A stretch of DNA of 58,664 nt from Sciscionella marina DSM 45152 (lineage in GTDB: Bacteria; Actinomycetota; Actinomycetes; Mycobacteriales; Pseudonocardiaceae). The notes beneath the pieces were generated by a model. That model was not told where the DNA came from, searched no databases, and worked only from the letters and a program-made list of their open reading frames with translations. The stretch covers positions 1 to 58,664 of the forward strand of contig NZ_KB905394.1 of NCBI RefSeq assembly GCF_000379465.1, written 5' to 3'. The first letter of the stretch is position 1. Each line of letters opens with the position of its first letter. A program made the position numbers and the translations under genes. This document shows, in pieces, positions 27,987-36,989 of this stretch.

Positions 27987-29762
27987 ATGCCACGAATGAC
28001 AGCCGCCCGAGCGGCGGTGGAGGTACTGCGGGCCGAGGGTGTCACCGATGCCTTCGGTGTGCCGGGCGCGGCGATCAACCCGTTCTACGCCGCACTGCGG
28101 GACAGCGGTGCCATCGAGCACGTGCTCACCCGCCACGTGGAGGGCGCCTCGCACATGGCCGAGGGCTACTCCCGGGCGAAGGCGGGCAATATCGGAGTGT
28201 GTATCGGCACCTCCGGGCCCGCGGGCACCGATATGGTCACCGGGCTGTACTCGGCATCCGCCGATTCGGTGCCGATCCTGTGCATCACCGGCCAGGCACC
28301 GGTCGCGCGGCTGCACAAGGAGGACTTCCAGGCTGTGGACATCGAGTCCATCGCGGGCCCGGTGACCAAACTGGCGATGACGGTGCGCGAGGCCGCCCAG
28401 GTGCCCGGCGCGGTCAGCAAGGCCTTCCAGTTGATGCGTTCGGGGCGGCCGGGTCCGGTGCTGATCGATCTCCCCGTGGACGTGCAGCAGACCGAGATCG
28501 AGTTCGACCCGGACACCTACGCGCCGCTGCCCGTGCACCGGCCCGCGGCGAGCCGGGCGCAGATCGAGAAGGCCATGGCCATGCTCGCCGCCGCGCAGCG
28601 CCCGCTGATCGTCTCCGGGGGCGGTGTGGTGCAGGCGGAGGCGAGCGCGCTGCTCGTGGAGTTCGCCGAACTGGTCGGGGCGCCCGTGGTCCCGACGCTG
28701 ATGGGCTGGGGCAGTATCCCCGATGATCACCCGCTGATGGCCGGGATGGCCGGGCTACAGACCGCGCACCGCTACGCCAATGCGAGCCTGCTGGCCTCGG
28801 ATTTCGTGCTCGGCATCGGCAATCGCTGGGCGAACCGGCACACCGGCGGGCTGGAAAAGTACCGGCAGGGGCGCAGCTTCGTGCACGTGGACATCGAGCC
28901 GACCCAGATCGGGCGGATCTTCGCCCCGGACTACGGAATCGTCTCCGACGCACACGCCGCGCTCACCCGGTTCGTCGAGGTGGCACGTGTCTGGCGGGAC
29001 GCGGGGCGGCTCCCGGACCGGACCGCGTGGGCCGACTCCTGCCGCGCGCGTAAACAGACCATGCAGCGGCGCACCCATTTCGACACTGTGCCGATCAAGC
29101 CGCAGCGGGTGTACGAGGAGATGAACCGGGCCTTCGGCGCGGAGACCAGGTATGTGAGCACGATCGGGCTCTCCCAGATCGCCGCGGCCCAGTTCCTGCA
29201 CGTGTACCGGCCACGGCACTGGATCAACGCCGGACAGGCCGGGCCGCTCGGCTGGACGGTGCCCGCCGCGCTCGGGGTCTGCCGGGCGGCCCCCGAGGCT
29301 ACCGTGGTCGCGCTCTCCGGGGACTACGATTTCCAGTTCATGCTCGAAGAACTCGCGGTCGGTGCCCAGTTCAACCTTCCGTACTTGCACGTCGTGGTGA
29401 ACAATTCCTATCTGGGACTGATCCGCCAGGCACAGCGCGGTTTCGACATGGACTACTGCGTGCAGCTCTCCTACGAGAACATCAACTCGCCGGGCATCGG
29501 CTCCTACGGCGTGGACCACGTGAAAGTCGCCGAGGGGCTGGGCTGCAAGGCCATCCGGGTCAGCGAACCCGCGGACCTGTTGCCCGCGCTCGAGGAGGCG
29601 AAGAAACTCATGGCCACCCATCAGGTCCCGGTCCTGGTCGAGGTGATCCTGGAACCGGTCACCAATATCGCCATGGGCACCGAGCTGGACAACACCGTGG
29701 AGTTCGAGGAGCTGGCCGGGAATCCGAAACACGCGCCGACCGCGATCCTGCCGCTCGCCTGA
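27987..29762 (+). CDS. gcl: glyoxylate carboligase
   Basis: A 591-residue thiamin-diphosphate enzyme joining two glyoxylates to tartronate semialdehyde with loss of CO2. The diagnostic feature is [13 protein letters not shown]: Val51 stands where almost all ThDP enzymes have the catalytic Glu, exactly as in the known glyoxylate carboligase. [10 protein letters not shown] and [12 protein letters not shown] also match, and SGDYDFQFM with NNSYLGL forms the ThDP/Mg motif. GAGGGAGC precedes the ATG, 17 bases after glxR. Full length. Confidence 0.95.
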   Translation: MPRMTAARAAVEVLRAEGVTDAFGVPGAAINPFYAALRDSGAIEHVLTRHVEGASHMAEGYSRAKAGNIGVCIGTSGPAGTDMVTGLYSASADSVPILCITGQAPVARLHKEDFQAVDIESIAGPVTKLAMTVREAAQVPGAVSKAFQLMRSGRPGPVLIDLPVDVQQTEIEFDPDTYAPLPVHRPAASRAQIEKAMAMLAAAQRPLIVSGGGVVQAEASALLVEFAELVGAPVVPTLMGWGSIPDDHPLMAGMAGLQTAHRYANASLLASDFVLGIGNRWANRHTGGLEKYRQGRSFVHVDIEPTQIGRIFAPDYGIVSDAHAALTRFVEVARVWRDAGRLPDRTAWADSCRARKQTMQRRTHFDTVPIKPQRVYEEMNRAFGAETRYVSTIGLSQIAAAQFLHVYRPRHWINAGQAGPLGWTVPAALGVCRAAPEATVVALSGDYDFQFMLEELAVGAQFNLPYLHVVVNNSYLGLIRQAQRGFDMDYCVQLSYENINSPGIGSYGVDHVKVAEGLGCKAIRVSEPADLLPALEEAKKLMATHQVPVLVEVILEPVTNIAMGTELDNTVEFEELAGNPKHAPTAILPLA

Positions 29763-29795
29763 ACCAGTACCAACGGAGACAACCTAGGGAGCCCC

Positions 29796-30986
29796 ATGAC
29801 CGAACCGGAATTCCGCACGCTTCCCGACCTCGCCTGCCGGGACCTCGGCGGCGCCGTGCTCGTGGCGAACGACGAGTTCTTCGCCGAGCGGGAGAACCTG
29901 ATCAACCCCGGGGCCGCGAGCTTCGACGCGCAATCCTTCGGGCACAAGGGAAAAGTCTACGACGGCTGGGAGACCAGGCGGCGCAGGGGGCCGGGGCACG
30001 ACTGGGCGATCGTGCGCCTCGGAGCGCCGGGAGTGATCCACGGCGTCATCGTGGACACCGCCTTCTTCACCGGCAACTACCCCGAATCCTGTTCGGTCGA
30101 GGCGGCCGCGATCGACGGTCACCCTTCTCCCGAGGAGCTTTCCGGACCGGATGTGGAATGGGTGCCGATCGTGGCGAATTCGGCGCTCAAGGGGGACACC
30201 GAGAACTCCTTCGAGGTGAGTTCACCGCAGCGGTTCACCCATGTGCGGCTGAACATAGTCCCGGACGGCGGGGTCGCCCGGCTGCGGGTGCACGGGGCCG
30301 CGGTCGCGGATCCGCGCTGGATCGCGGGTGCGCCGCTGGACCTCGCCGCGCTGGAGAACGGCGGAATCGTCGCGGACTGCTCGAACCGGTTCTACTCCGC
30401 GCCGAACAATCTGCTGCGCCCCGATCTCGCGCGCAGCATGGGCGATGGCTGGGAAACGGCGCGCCGCCGCGACGACGGGAACGACTTCGTCACGGTGCGC
30501 CTGGCCGGAGAGGGCGTGCTGCACCAGATCGAGATCGACACCCGCTACTTCAAGGGCAACGCACCCGGCTGGTTCCGGCTGAGCGGGGGCGCCGCGGACA
30601 CGGATTCCGCGCGGTGGACCGAACTTCTGCCGCGCACCGCGCTGCAACCCGATACCCGGCACCGGTTCCGGATCCGCGCGGGCGAACCGGTGGGCGCGCT
30701 GCGGGTGGACGTCTACCCGGACGGCGGTTTCGCCCGGTTCCGCGCCTACGGGGAACTCACCGCGGCGGGCCGGGAACACCTCGGCATCGACTGGTTCGAC
30801 CGGCTGCCCGATTCCGCGGCCGCAGCGGTACTGGCCGCCGAGGCGGATCTGAGCGCCACACAGGCGGCCGCCCTCCTCGCGCACCGGCCGCTGCGCGATG
30901 CGGCGGGTCTGGACGCGGCCCTGACGGCGGCGAAGCTCGCGGAGGCACCCGCCGCGGCGCTGCGTGACCTCCTGCGCGGTTCCTGA
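29796..30986 (+). CDS. alc: allantoicase with C-terminal extension
   Basis: A 396-residue allantoicase hydrolysing allantoate to ureidoglycolate and urea. Two repeated beta domains are visible: GKVYDGWETRRRRGPGHDW with VDTAFFTGNYPESC, then MGDGWETARRRDDGND with IDTRYFKGNAPG. This repeat is typical of the family. The last 60 residues (from WFDRLPDSAAAAVL to the end) are extra and resemble the first helices of OHCU decarboxylases, without their catalytic residues. Last gene of the hyi operon, 33 bases after gcl. Confidence 0.9.
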   Translation: MTEPEFRTLPDLACRDLGGAVLVANDEFFAERENLINPGAASFDAQSFGHKGKVYDGWETRRRRGPGHDWAIVRLGAPGVIHGVIVDTAFFTGNYPESCSVEAAAIDGHPSPEELSGPDVEWVPIVANSALKGDTENSFEVSSPQRFTHVRLNIVPDGGVARLRVHGAAVADPRWIAGAPLDLAALENGGIVADCSNRFYSAPNNLLRPDLARSMGDGWETARRRDDGNDFVTVRLAGEGVLHQIEIDTRYFKGNAPGWFRLSGGAADTDSARWTELLPRTALQPDTRHRFRIRAGEPVGALRVDVYPDGGFARFRAYGELTAAGREHLGIDWFDRLPDSAAAAVLAAEADLSATQAAALLAHRPLRDAAGLDAALTAAKLAEAPAAALRDLLRGS

Positions 30987-31026
30987 GCGTGCACCCTTGA
31001 CCACGGGCGCACCGGGCCATACGCTG

Positions 31027-31043
31027 TTTCCGCAAGACAGTAT
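31027..31043 (+). promoter_or_regulatory. candidate IclR operator before the permease
   Basis: TTTC-N9-GTAT in an AT-rich patch 38 bases before the permease start. This is the weakest match among the sites in this block. A nearby TATTTCAATTCCAC may provide another half-site. Confidence 0.35.
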
Positions 31044-31081
31044 TTCAATTCCACACACCGAAACAAGCTCGGAGTTGGGAT

Positions 31082-32596
31082 ATGGGCGTGCTCTCGCGTC
31101 TCACCGCCTCGCGCATCGCCGAGACCGCCGGTACCGATCAGGCGGCCTCCGGCCCGGTGAGCACCGCGCTGTACAACGAGGATCTCGCGCCGACCAAGAT
31201 CGCCGGGCGCAGATGGCGGGCCTACAACATCTTCACGCTGTGGGCCAACGATGTGAACAGCCTCGGCAACTACACCTTCGCCATCGGCCTGTTCGCGCTC
31301 GGCCTCGGCGCCTGGCAGGTGCTGCTCGCCCTGATGATCGGCGCCGCGCTGCTGTTCGTGCTGCTGAACCTTTCCGGCTACATGGGCTACAAGACCGGGC
31401 TGCCGTTCCCGGTGCTGAGCCGGATCAGTTTCGGGATCCGCGGCGCGCAGATCCCGGCGCTGATCCGCGGCGCGGTCGCGATCGTGTGGTTCGGCATCCA
31501 GACCTATCTGGCATCGGTCGTGTTCTGCGTGATGCTGATCGCGATCGATCCCGGATTGTCCGCGCTGTACCGGAATTCCATCCTCGGGCTGTCCACATTG
31601 GGCTGGATCTGCTTCGGAGTGCTGTGGATTGTCCAGGTCGTCATCCTCATGTACGGCATCGAGATGGTGCGCAAATACGAGGCGTTCGCCGGTCCGATCA
31701 TCCTGTTCACCATGGGCGCGCTCGCCGTGTGGATGTTCTTCCGGGCGGGCGGCTCCATCGCCTGGTCCGCCGGTTCCGAACTGTCCGGCGCGCCGATGTG
31801 GAACAAGATCTTCGCGGGCGGATCGCTCTGGATCGCCATCTACGGCACGTTCCTGCTCAACTTCTGTGACTTCACCCGGTCCGCGAAGAGCAGGAAATCG
31901 ATCACCTTGGGCAATTTCTGGGGACTGCCGATCAACATCTGCATCTTCGGCATCGTCACCGTCGTCCTGTGCGGCGCGCAGTTCAAGGTGAACGGTCAGA
32001 TCATCAAGAGCCCCACCGATATCGTGCACGCCATCCCGAACACGTTCCTGTTGGTGATCGCCTCGCTCGCGCTGCTGATTCTCACGGTCGCGGTGAACCT
32101 GATGGCGAATTTCGTCGCACCCGCCTACGCGATCGCGAACCTGTTCCCGAAGAAACTGAATTTCCGGCGCGGCGGACTGATCAGCGCGATCATCGGGGTG
32201 CTCATCCTGCCGTGGAACCTGTACAACAGCCCGGTCGTCGTCGAGTATTTCCTCGGCGGACTCGGCGCGCTGCTCGGCCCGTTGTTCGGGGTGTTCATCG
32301 CGGACTACTGGCTGGTGCGCAAGGCCCGGATCGATCTTCCCGCGCTGTACAGTCCGGCACCGGACGGGGAATACCACTACCGCGCGGGTGTCAATCCGCG
32401 CGCGGTTTTCGCGTTCGCGGTGGCCGGTGCGATCGCGGTCGCGGTGGCCTTCGTGCCCGAGCTCGCCGTGGTGGCCCCGTTCTCCTGGCTGTTCGGCGCT
32501 GGGATCGCCGCGCTGCTGTACTACCTGATCGCCGAGCGCCACCGGGATTATCGCGCGGTCTCCGGCGAGTCGATCGCCGTATCGAGCACCGACTGA
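31082..32596 (+). CDS. NCS1-family allantoin permease
   Basis: A 504-residue, about twelve-helix transporter of the nucleobase:cation symporter-1 family. NDVNSLGNYTFAIGLFALGL in helix 1 and GYMGYKTGLPFPVLSRISFG (helix 2-3 region) are characteristic, and FVAPAYAIANLFP in helix 8 is also seen. Its place between allantoicase and allantoinase points to allantoin, though hydantoin or uracil transport is possible in the family. Own promoter with a candidate IclR site. Confidence 0.87.
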   Translation: MGVLSRLTASRIAETAGTDQAASGPVSTALYNEDLAPTKIAGRRWRAYNIFTLWANDVNSLGNYTFAIGLFALGLGAWQVLLALMIGAALLFVLLNLSGYMGYKTGLPFPVLSRISFGIRGAQIPALIRGAVAIVWFGIQTYLASVVFCVMLIAIDPGLSALYRNSILGLSTLGWICFGVLWIVQVVILMYGIEMVRKYEAFAGPIILFTMGALAVWMFFRAGGSIAWSAGSELSGAPMWNKIFAGGSLWIAIYGTFLLNFCDFTRSAKSRKSITLGNFWGLPINICIFGIVTVVLCGAQFKVNGQIIKSPTDIVHAIPNTFLLVIASLALLILTVAVNLMANFVAPAYAIANLFPKKLNFRRGGLISAIIGVLILPWNLYNSPVVVEYFLGGLGALLGPLFGVFIADYWLVRKARIDLPALYSPAPDGEYHYRAGVNPRAVFAFAVAGAIAVAVAFVPELAVVAPFSWLFGAGIAALLYYLIAERHRDYRAVSGESIAVSSTD

Positions 32597-32607
32597 ATTC
32601 TCCTGCG

Positions 32608-32629
32608 TATCGTTTCTGTATCGTGGAAT
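32608..32629 (+). promoter_or_regulatory. candidate autoregulatory IclR site
   Basis: The segment from TATCGTTTC to GTGGAAT contains TTTC-N9-GAAT and the palindromic arms GTAT and ATAC (32618-32631). It lies 31 bases before the iclR start and shares TATCGTT and GTGGAATA with the site at 35567. Confidence 0.5.
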
Positions 32630-32660
32630 ACGGTCGGTGGCAGGACGGAGAGGAACGATC

Positions 32661-33434
32661 ATGCCCGTGGACGGTGCCGGTAGCGGCGTGCAGTCCCTGC
32701 AGCGCGCTTTCGAGCTCCTGGAAGGGCTTGCGGACAGCGGAGGGGAAGCGAGCCTCTCCGAACTCGCCGCGACGACCGAACTGCCGATGCCGACCATCCA
32801 CCGGCTGATCCGCACCCTGGTCGCCGCCGGATACGTGCGGCAGAACGACAATCGCCGGTACGCGCTCGGCGCCCGGCTGATCCGACTCGGCGAACAGGCC
32901 AGCATGCAGTTCGGCACCTGGGCCCGCCCGCTGCTGGCCGAACTGGTCGACGCGGTCGGCGAGACCGCGAATCTCGCGGTGCTGGAGCGCGATGAGGTCG
33001 TGTACGTGGCCCAGGCGCCCTCCAAACACTCCATGCGGATGTTCACCGAGGTCGGCAGGCGGGTGTTGCCGCACGGCACCGGGGTCGGCAAGGCCATGCT
33101 CGCCTGCCTCGACCCGCAGGACGTGCGCGCGCTGGTGCAGCGGACCGGGATGCCCGCCTACACCGAGCACACCTACACCGATCCGGATGCGCTGCTCGCC
33201 CAGCTGGTCACCATCGCCGAGCAGGGCTACGCGCTGGACGAGGCCGAGCAGGAGCTCGGGGTGCGCTGCGTGGCCGTGGCCGTGCCCGGCGGCCCCGCAC
33301 CCGCCGCCGTTTCGGTCTCCGGCCCCGAAGGCAGGCTGACCCCCGAGGTGATCACGAAGATCGTGCCGATCGTGCAACAGACCGCGCGCGCCCTCGGCAC
33401 TCAGCTGGACGACACCACGGCCGGTGCCTCCTGA
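32661..33434 (+). CDS. IclR-family regulator of the ureide/glyoxylate genes
   Basis: A 257-residue IclR protein. The winged helix is at about residues 8-70 (SLSELAATTELPMPTIHRLI), and the effector domain after it has LPHGTGVGKAMLA and LDEAEQELGVRCVAVAV, the usual IclR signatures. ATG 32661 follows GGAGAGGAA. In known systems AllR, an IclR protein, represses allantoin and glyoxylate genes and is released by glyoxylate or allantoate; the location inside this block suggests the same role. It ends 6 bases from the convergent racemase gene. Confidence 0.9.
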   Translation: MPVDGAGSGVQSLQRAFELLEGLADSGGEASLSELAATTELPMPTIHRLIRTLVAAGYVRQNDNRRYALGARLIRLGEQASMQFGTWARPLLAELVDAVGETANLAVLERDEVVYVAQAPSKHSMRMFTEVGRRVLPHGTGVGKAMLACLDPQDVRALVQRTGMPAYTEHTYTDPDALLAQLVTIAEQGYALDEAEQELGVRCVAVAVPGGPAPAAVSVSGPEGRLTPEVITKIVPIVQQTARALGTQLDDTTAGAS

Positions 33435-33440
33435 TCAGGC

Positions 33441-34166
33441 TCAGCGTGGCGTGATCGGCCAGCCGGTGATCCGTTTCGATCGTGGCCGCGCGTAACCGCC
33501 GAGCTTCGAGGTGCGTAACCCGGAGCGCACCAGCGCTTCGGCGAGCCCGACGGCTGCGGCGACCCCGTCCACCGTCGGCGCCCCGGTGGCCGCGGTGATC
33601 CGTTCGGCGAGCCCGGACATTCCCGCGCAGCCGAGGCAGATCACCTCGGCCCGGTCCTCGGCGAGCGCGGCCGCGGCCTCCTCGGTGATCCGTTCCCTTG
33701 CCCGTTCCGGATCGGCTTCCAGTTCGAGCACCGGCAGCCCGATGGCGCGGACCGAGGCGCACCGCCCGTCGAGCCCGGCGAGCGCGAGCCGGTCGGCGAT
33801 CTGCGGGACCGCCCGGTCCAGCGAGGTGATCACCGAGTAGCGGTGCCCGAGCAGGCAGGCCAGGTGCGCGGCGGCCTCGGTGATGTCGACGACCGGTTCA
33901 TCGAGCAGTTCGGCGAGCCCTTCCTTGCCGTGCTCCCCGAAACCCGCCTGCACCACCGCGTCGAACGGTTCCCCGATCGCGGTGACCCGGTCCAGCACCG
34001 CAACCGCGGCCAGGTAGCTCTCGAAGTTCCCTTCCACCGATTCCGGACCGAAAAACGGTGTCACCGCGAGGATTTCGGTATCCGGGGACGCGACCGCCCG
34101 CGCCTGCGCGCCGATCGCCTCGGTGACCGCCTCGCTGGTGTTCACGTTGACCACGACGATGCGCAT
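33441..34166 (-). CDS. Asp/Glu/hydantoin racemase-family protein lacking first catalytic Cys
   Basis: A 241-residue two-domain racemase-fold protein. VNVNTSEAVTEAI and TPFFGPESVEG are typical of the hydantoin/allantoin racemase branch. The second-half active-site loop CLGCAGM keeps its Cys (Cys180). The first-half loop reads QAGFGEHG, with Gly75 where racemases carry the first catalytic Cys. One Cys plus this Gly is the arrangement of arylmalonate decarboxylase. So this may not be a racemase; an allantoin-related lyase or decarboxylase role is open. It starts 12 bases after allantoinase and is cotranscribed with it. Confidence 0.82.
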   Translation of the reverse strand: MRIVVVNVNTSEAVTEAIGAQARAVASPDTEILAVTPFFGPESVEGNFESYLAAVAVLDRVTAIGEPFDAVVQAGFGEHGKEGLAELLDEPVVDITEAAAHLACLLGHRYSVITSLDRAVPQIADRLALAGLDGRCASVRAIGLPVLELEADPERARERITEEAAAALAEDRAEVICLGCAGMSGLAERITAATGAPTVDGVAAAVGLAEALVRSGLRTSKLGGYARPRSKRITGWPITPR

Positions 34167-34178
34167 CAGCTGCCCCGT

Positions 34179-35507
34179 TCAGCAGTCACCGCGGCGCAGC
34201 AGGGCGCCGGACGGCTCGTCCGCGGTGATTTCCTTGCCCCGCAACCAGGTCCGGCGCACCACCCCGGCCAGCGGAAGCCCGTGATAGGCGGTGACCGGAT
34301 TACGGTGCGCCAATTTCCCGGCATCGACGAGGAAAGTCTCGTCCGGTGCGAACACCCCGAAATCCGCGTCATAGCCGAGTGCGATGTGCCCCTTGCGCCG
34401 CATTCCCGTCTGCGCGGCGGGTTGTTCGGCCATCCAGCGCACCACCTCGGTGAGTGCGAACCCGCGCCTGCGCGCCTGGGTCCACACCGCGGGCAGGCCG
34501 AGCTGCAGACCGGCGATCCCGCCCCAGGCCTCGCCGAAATCCCCGGTGTCCCGGCGTTTCAGCTCGGGTGTGCACGGCGAATGGTCACTGACCACACAGT
34601 CGATGATCCCCTCGGCGAGCCCGCGCCAGAGCAGTTCCCGGTTCGCCGCCTCACGCACCGGCGGGCAGCACTTGAACTCGGTCGCCCCGTCCGGGATCTC
34701 CTCGGCCACGAAACTGAGATAATGCGGGCAGGTCTCCACGGTCAGCGCGAGGCCTTCGCGGCGCGCGTCCGCGAGCATCCCGATCCCCTCGGCGCTGGAC
34801 AGGTGCAGCAGATGCAGCCGCGCCCCGGTGGTCTTGCCGAGCTCGATCACCTCGGCGATGGCGATGTTCTCCGCATCACGCGGGCGGGAACCGAGGAAAT
34901 CCAGGTACCGCCTGCCGCGCGCGCCGGGGGCCTGTTCGATCGCCGCCGAGTTCTCCGCGTGCACGATCAGCATCGCGTCCAGTTCCCGGATCCGGGTTGC
35001 GGCCTCGTGCAGCTGCCGCTGGTCCAGCGGCGGGAACTCGTCCACCCCGGAGTGCAGCAGGAAACACTTGAAGCCGAACACCCCGGCCTCGTGCAGTCCG
35101 CGCAATTCGCCGAGATTGCCCGGTACCGCGCCGCCCCAGAATCCGACGTCCACGTGCACCCGGCCGTGAGCCGCGGCGCGTTTGGTCTCCAGCGCGGCCA
35201 CGTCCACCGTGGGCGGCAGGCTGTTCAGCGGCATGTCCACGATGGTGGTGACCCCGCCGGCGGCCGCGGCCCTGGTCGCCGTTTCGAAGCCTTCCCACTC
35301 GCTGCGTCCCGGATCGTTGACGTGCACGTGAGTGTCCACCAGTCCGGGCAACAGCACCTCGTCCCCGTCCAGGTTCACGGTGTGCTCCGCGGGCAGTTCG
35401 GTGCCCAGTGGTTCGATCGCGTGGATGCGGCCCTCGCGCACCCCGATGGAGGCGGCGACCTCTCCCGCGGCGGTGATCACCCGAGGTGCATTGAACACGA
35501 GATCCAT
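34179..35507 (-). CDS. allB: allantoinase
   Basis: A 442-residue cyclic amidohydrolase opening the hydantoin ring of allantoin to give allantoate. [17 protein letters not shown] contains the HxH metal motif and matches allantoinases closely. [10 protein letters not shown] contains the Lys that is carbamylated in the family, IVHAEN and LHLLHLSS carry the other His ligands, and VVSDHSPC the Asp. The start at 35507 follows AGGAGAGG; the frame is open 20 codons upstream, into the operator region. Divergent from the HpcH/HpaI-like gene. Confidence 0.93.
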   Translation of the reverse strand: MDLVFNAPRVITAAGEVAASIGVREGRIHAIEPLGTELPAEHTVNLDGDEVLLPGLVDTHVHVNDPGRSEWEGFETATRAAAAGGVTTIVDMPLNSLPPTVDVAALETKRAAAHGRVHVDVGFWGGAVPGNLGELRGLHEAGVFGFKCFLLHSGVDEFPPLDQRQLHEAATRIRELDAMLIVHAENSAAIEQAPGARGRRYLDFLGSRPRDAENIAIAEVIELGKTTGARLHLLHLSSAEGIGMLADARREGLALTVETCPHYLSFVAEEIPDGATEFKCCPPVREAANRELLWRGLAEGIIDCVVSDHSPCTPELKRRDTGDFGEAWGGIAGLQLGLPAVWTQARRRGFALTEVVRWMAEQPAAQTGMRRKGHIALGYDADFGVFAPDETFLVDAGKLAHRNPVTAYHGLPLAGVVRRTWLRGKEITADEPSGALLRRGDC

Positions 35508-35545
35508 GGCGTCCTCTCCTCGACCGCCGCGCTTTCGGTCGCAAA

Positions 35546-35582
35546 TTTCGTTCAGTGAAATTGTCATATCGTTTTGTGGAAT
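35546..35582. promoter_or_regulatory. paired candidate IclR operators between allB and the lyase gene
   Basis: TTTC-N7-GAAA (35546-35560, a 17-bp dyad counting the flanking A/T pair) and TATC-N8-GAAT (35567-35582) lie in the most AT-rich part of this divergent promoter. Two sites fit control of both directions by one regulator. Confidence 0.55.
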
Positions 35583-35638
35583 ATATACTGGGATTCAGGC
35601 CAGCCGATGTCAACCATCGCACGCACTCGAGGAGCCGG

Positions 35639-36895
35639 ATGCACATCGACGCGAATGTCCTGGCAGAGATCGAACGCAAACTCGAACCGGTCGACGCGGC
35701 ATTCGCCCGGTTGTATCCCGGGGAACGCCAGGGGCGCCAGCCGGTGCACACCGTCTACGTCCCCGCCGACCGGTTCAGCGCGCGACTGTGCCGCGAGTGG
35801 GGCGATCAGGCGATCGGCGCGCTCGCGGAGTTCGCCCCGGACCCGGACGGTTTCGCCGCGGCGAGCGGCATCGACCCGGTGCTGGCCGGAGACCTCTATC
35901 CGCGGGTGCGCGCCAAACTGGCCGCCGAACCGATCGAGGATCTGCGCATCGACTTCGAGGACGGCTACCTCGGGCACTCCGCGGAGCAGGAGTACGCCAC
36001 CGCGCGGCGTGCGGCCCGCGAGCTCGGCACCGCGATCGCGGACGGCAGCGCCCCCGCGTTCCACGGAATCCGGATCAAGAGCCTGGAGGCCGCCACCCGG
36101 CAGCGCGGGATCCGCACCCTGGACACGTTTCTCGCCGCACTGCCGGCCTCCACGGGGCTCCCGGACGGGTTCGTGGTGACGTGTCCGAAGGTCACCGCGG
36201 TGGAACAGGTCGAGGCCATGCTGACCCTGTGCGCGGGGCTGGAACGCGCGCACGGCCTGGACGACGGCAGCCTCCGGTTCGAGATTCAGGTGGAGACCCC
36301 GCAGACCGTGCTCGGCGCCGATGGCACCGCCCCGATCGCACGGATGGTGCGCGCCGCGGGGAACAGGTGTGCCGGTCTGCACTACGGCACCTACGACTAC
36401 TCGGCGGCCTGCGGGATCGCCGCGGAGCACCAGAGCATGGAGCACGCGGTCGCCGATCACGCCAAGGCGGTCATGCAGCTCGCCGCGGCCGGGACCGGGG
36501 TGCGGCTCTCCGACGGGTCCACGAACATCCTCCCGGTCGGCACCGCCGAGGAAGTGCACCACGCCTGGCGATTGCACACCCGCCTGGTCGGGCGCTCCCT
36601 GGAGCGCGGCTTCTACCAGGGCTGGGATCTGCATCCGGCCCAGCTGCCCACCCGGTTCGCGGCGACCTACGCGTTCTTCCGCGCGGGATTCCCGGCGGCC
36701 GCGGACCGGCTGCGCCGCTACCTCGAGCACGCCGCGGGCGGGGTGCTGGACGAACCGGCGACGGCCCGGGCACTGTCCGGTTTCCTGCTCCGCGGCCTCG
36801 ACTGCGGGGCGATCGATCCGGCCGAGCTGAGCACGGCCACCGGCAGGACGCGGGCGGATCTCGAAGCGCTGCACCGTCGTAGTCCCGTGGACTGA
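35639..36895 (+). CDS. HpcH/HpaI aldolase / citrate-lyase-like protein
   Basis: A 418-residue TIM-barrel protein of the CitE/HpcH/HpaI type (resembling the DUF6986 group). LRIDFEDGYLGH and FEIQVETPQTVLG carry the acidic metal and substrate residues expected of lyases that release or use glyoxylate or pyruvate. LHYGTYDYSAACGI is another group-specific motif. ATG 35639 follows GAGGAG. It is divergent from allantoinase and shares its operator region, so it belongs to the pathway. Since no ureidoglycolate lyase gene is seen, cleavage of ureidoglycolate or a malyl-CoA-like reaction are both candidate roles. Confidence 0.78.
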   Translation: MHIDANVLAEIERKLEPVDAAFARLYPGERQGRQPVHTVYVPADRFSARLCREWGDQAIGALAEFAPDPDGFAAASGIDPVLAGDLYPRVRAKLAAEPIEDLRIDFEDGYLGHSAEQEYATARRAARELGTAIADGSAPAFHGIRIKSLEAATRQRGIRTLDTFLAALPASTGLPDGFVVTCPKVTAVEQVEAMLTLCAGLERAHGLDDGSLRFEIQVETPQTVLGADGTAPIARMVRAAGNRCAGLHYGTYDYSAACGIAAEHQSMEHAVADHAKAVMQLAAAGTGVRLSDGSTNILPVGTAEEVHHAWRLHTRLVGRSLERGFYQGWDLHPAQLPTRFAATYAFFRAGFPAAADRLRRYLEHAAGGVLDEPATARALSGFLLRGLDCGAIDPAELSTATGRTRADLEALHRRSPVD

Positions 36896-36989
36896 TCTCG
36901 CCCGCGACGACAGAAGGACGCGCGCGCCGGCCCGCCGAACCTAGATTGCTCGCCGTAGGTAATGCCGAACACCCGAAGGAGAGCATCTG

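Noticed and set aside
30746-33097. 783-codon minus-strand ORF opposite the permease and IclR genes
   Set aside because: Asp/Arg/His/Gln-rich antisense frame without domains; the plus-strand genes are well supported.
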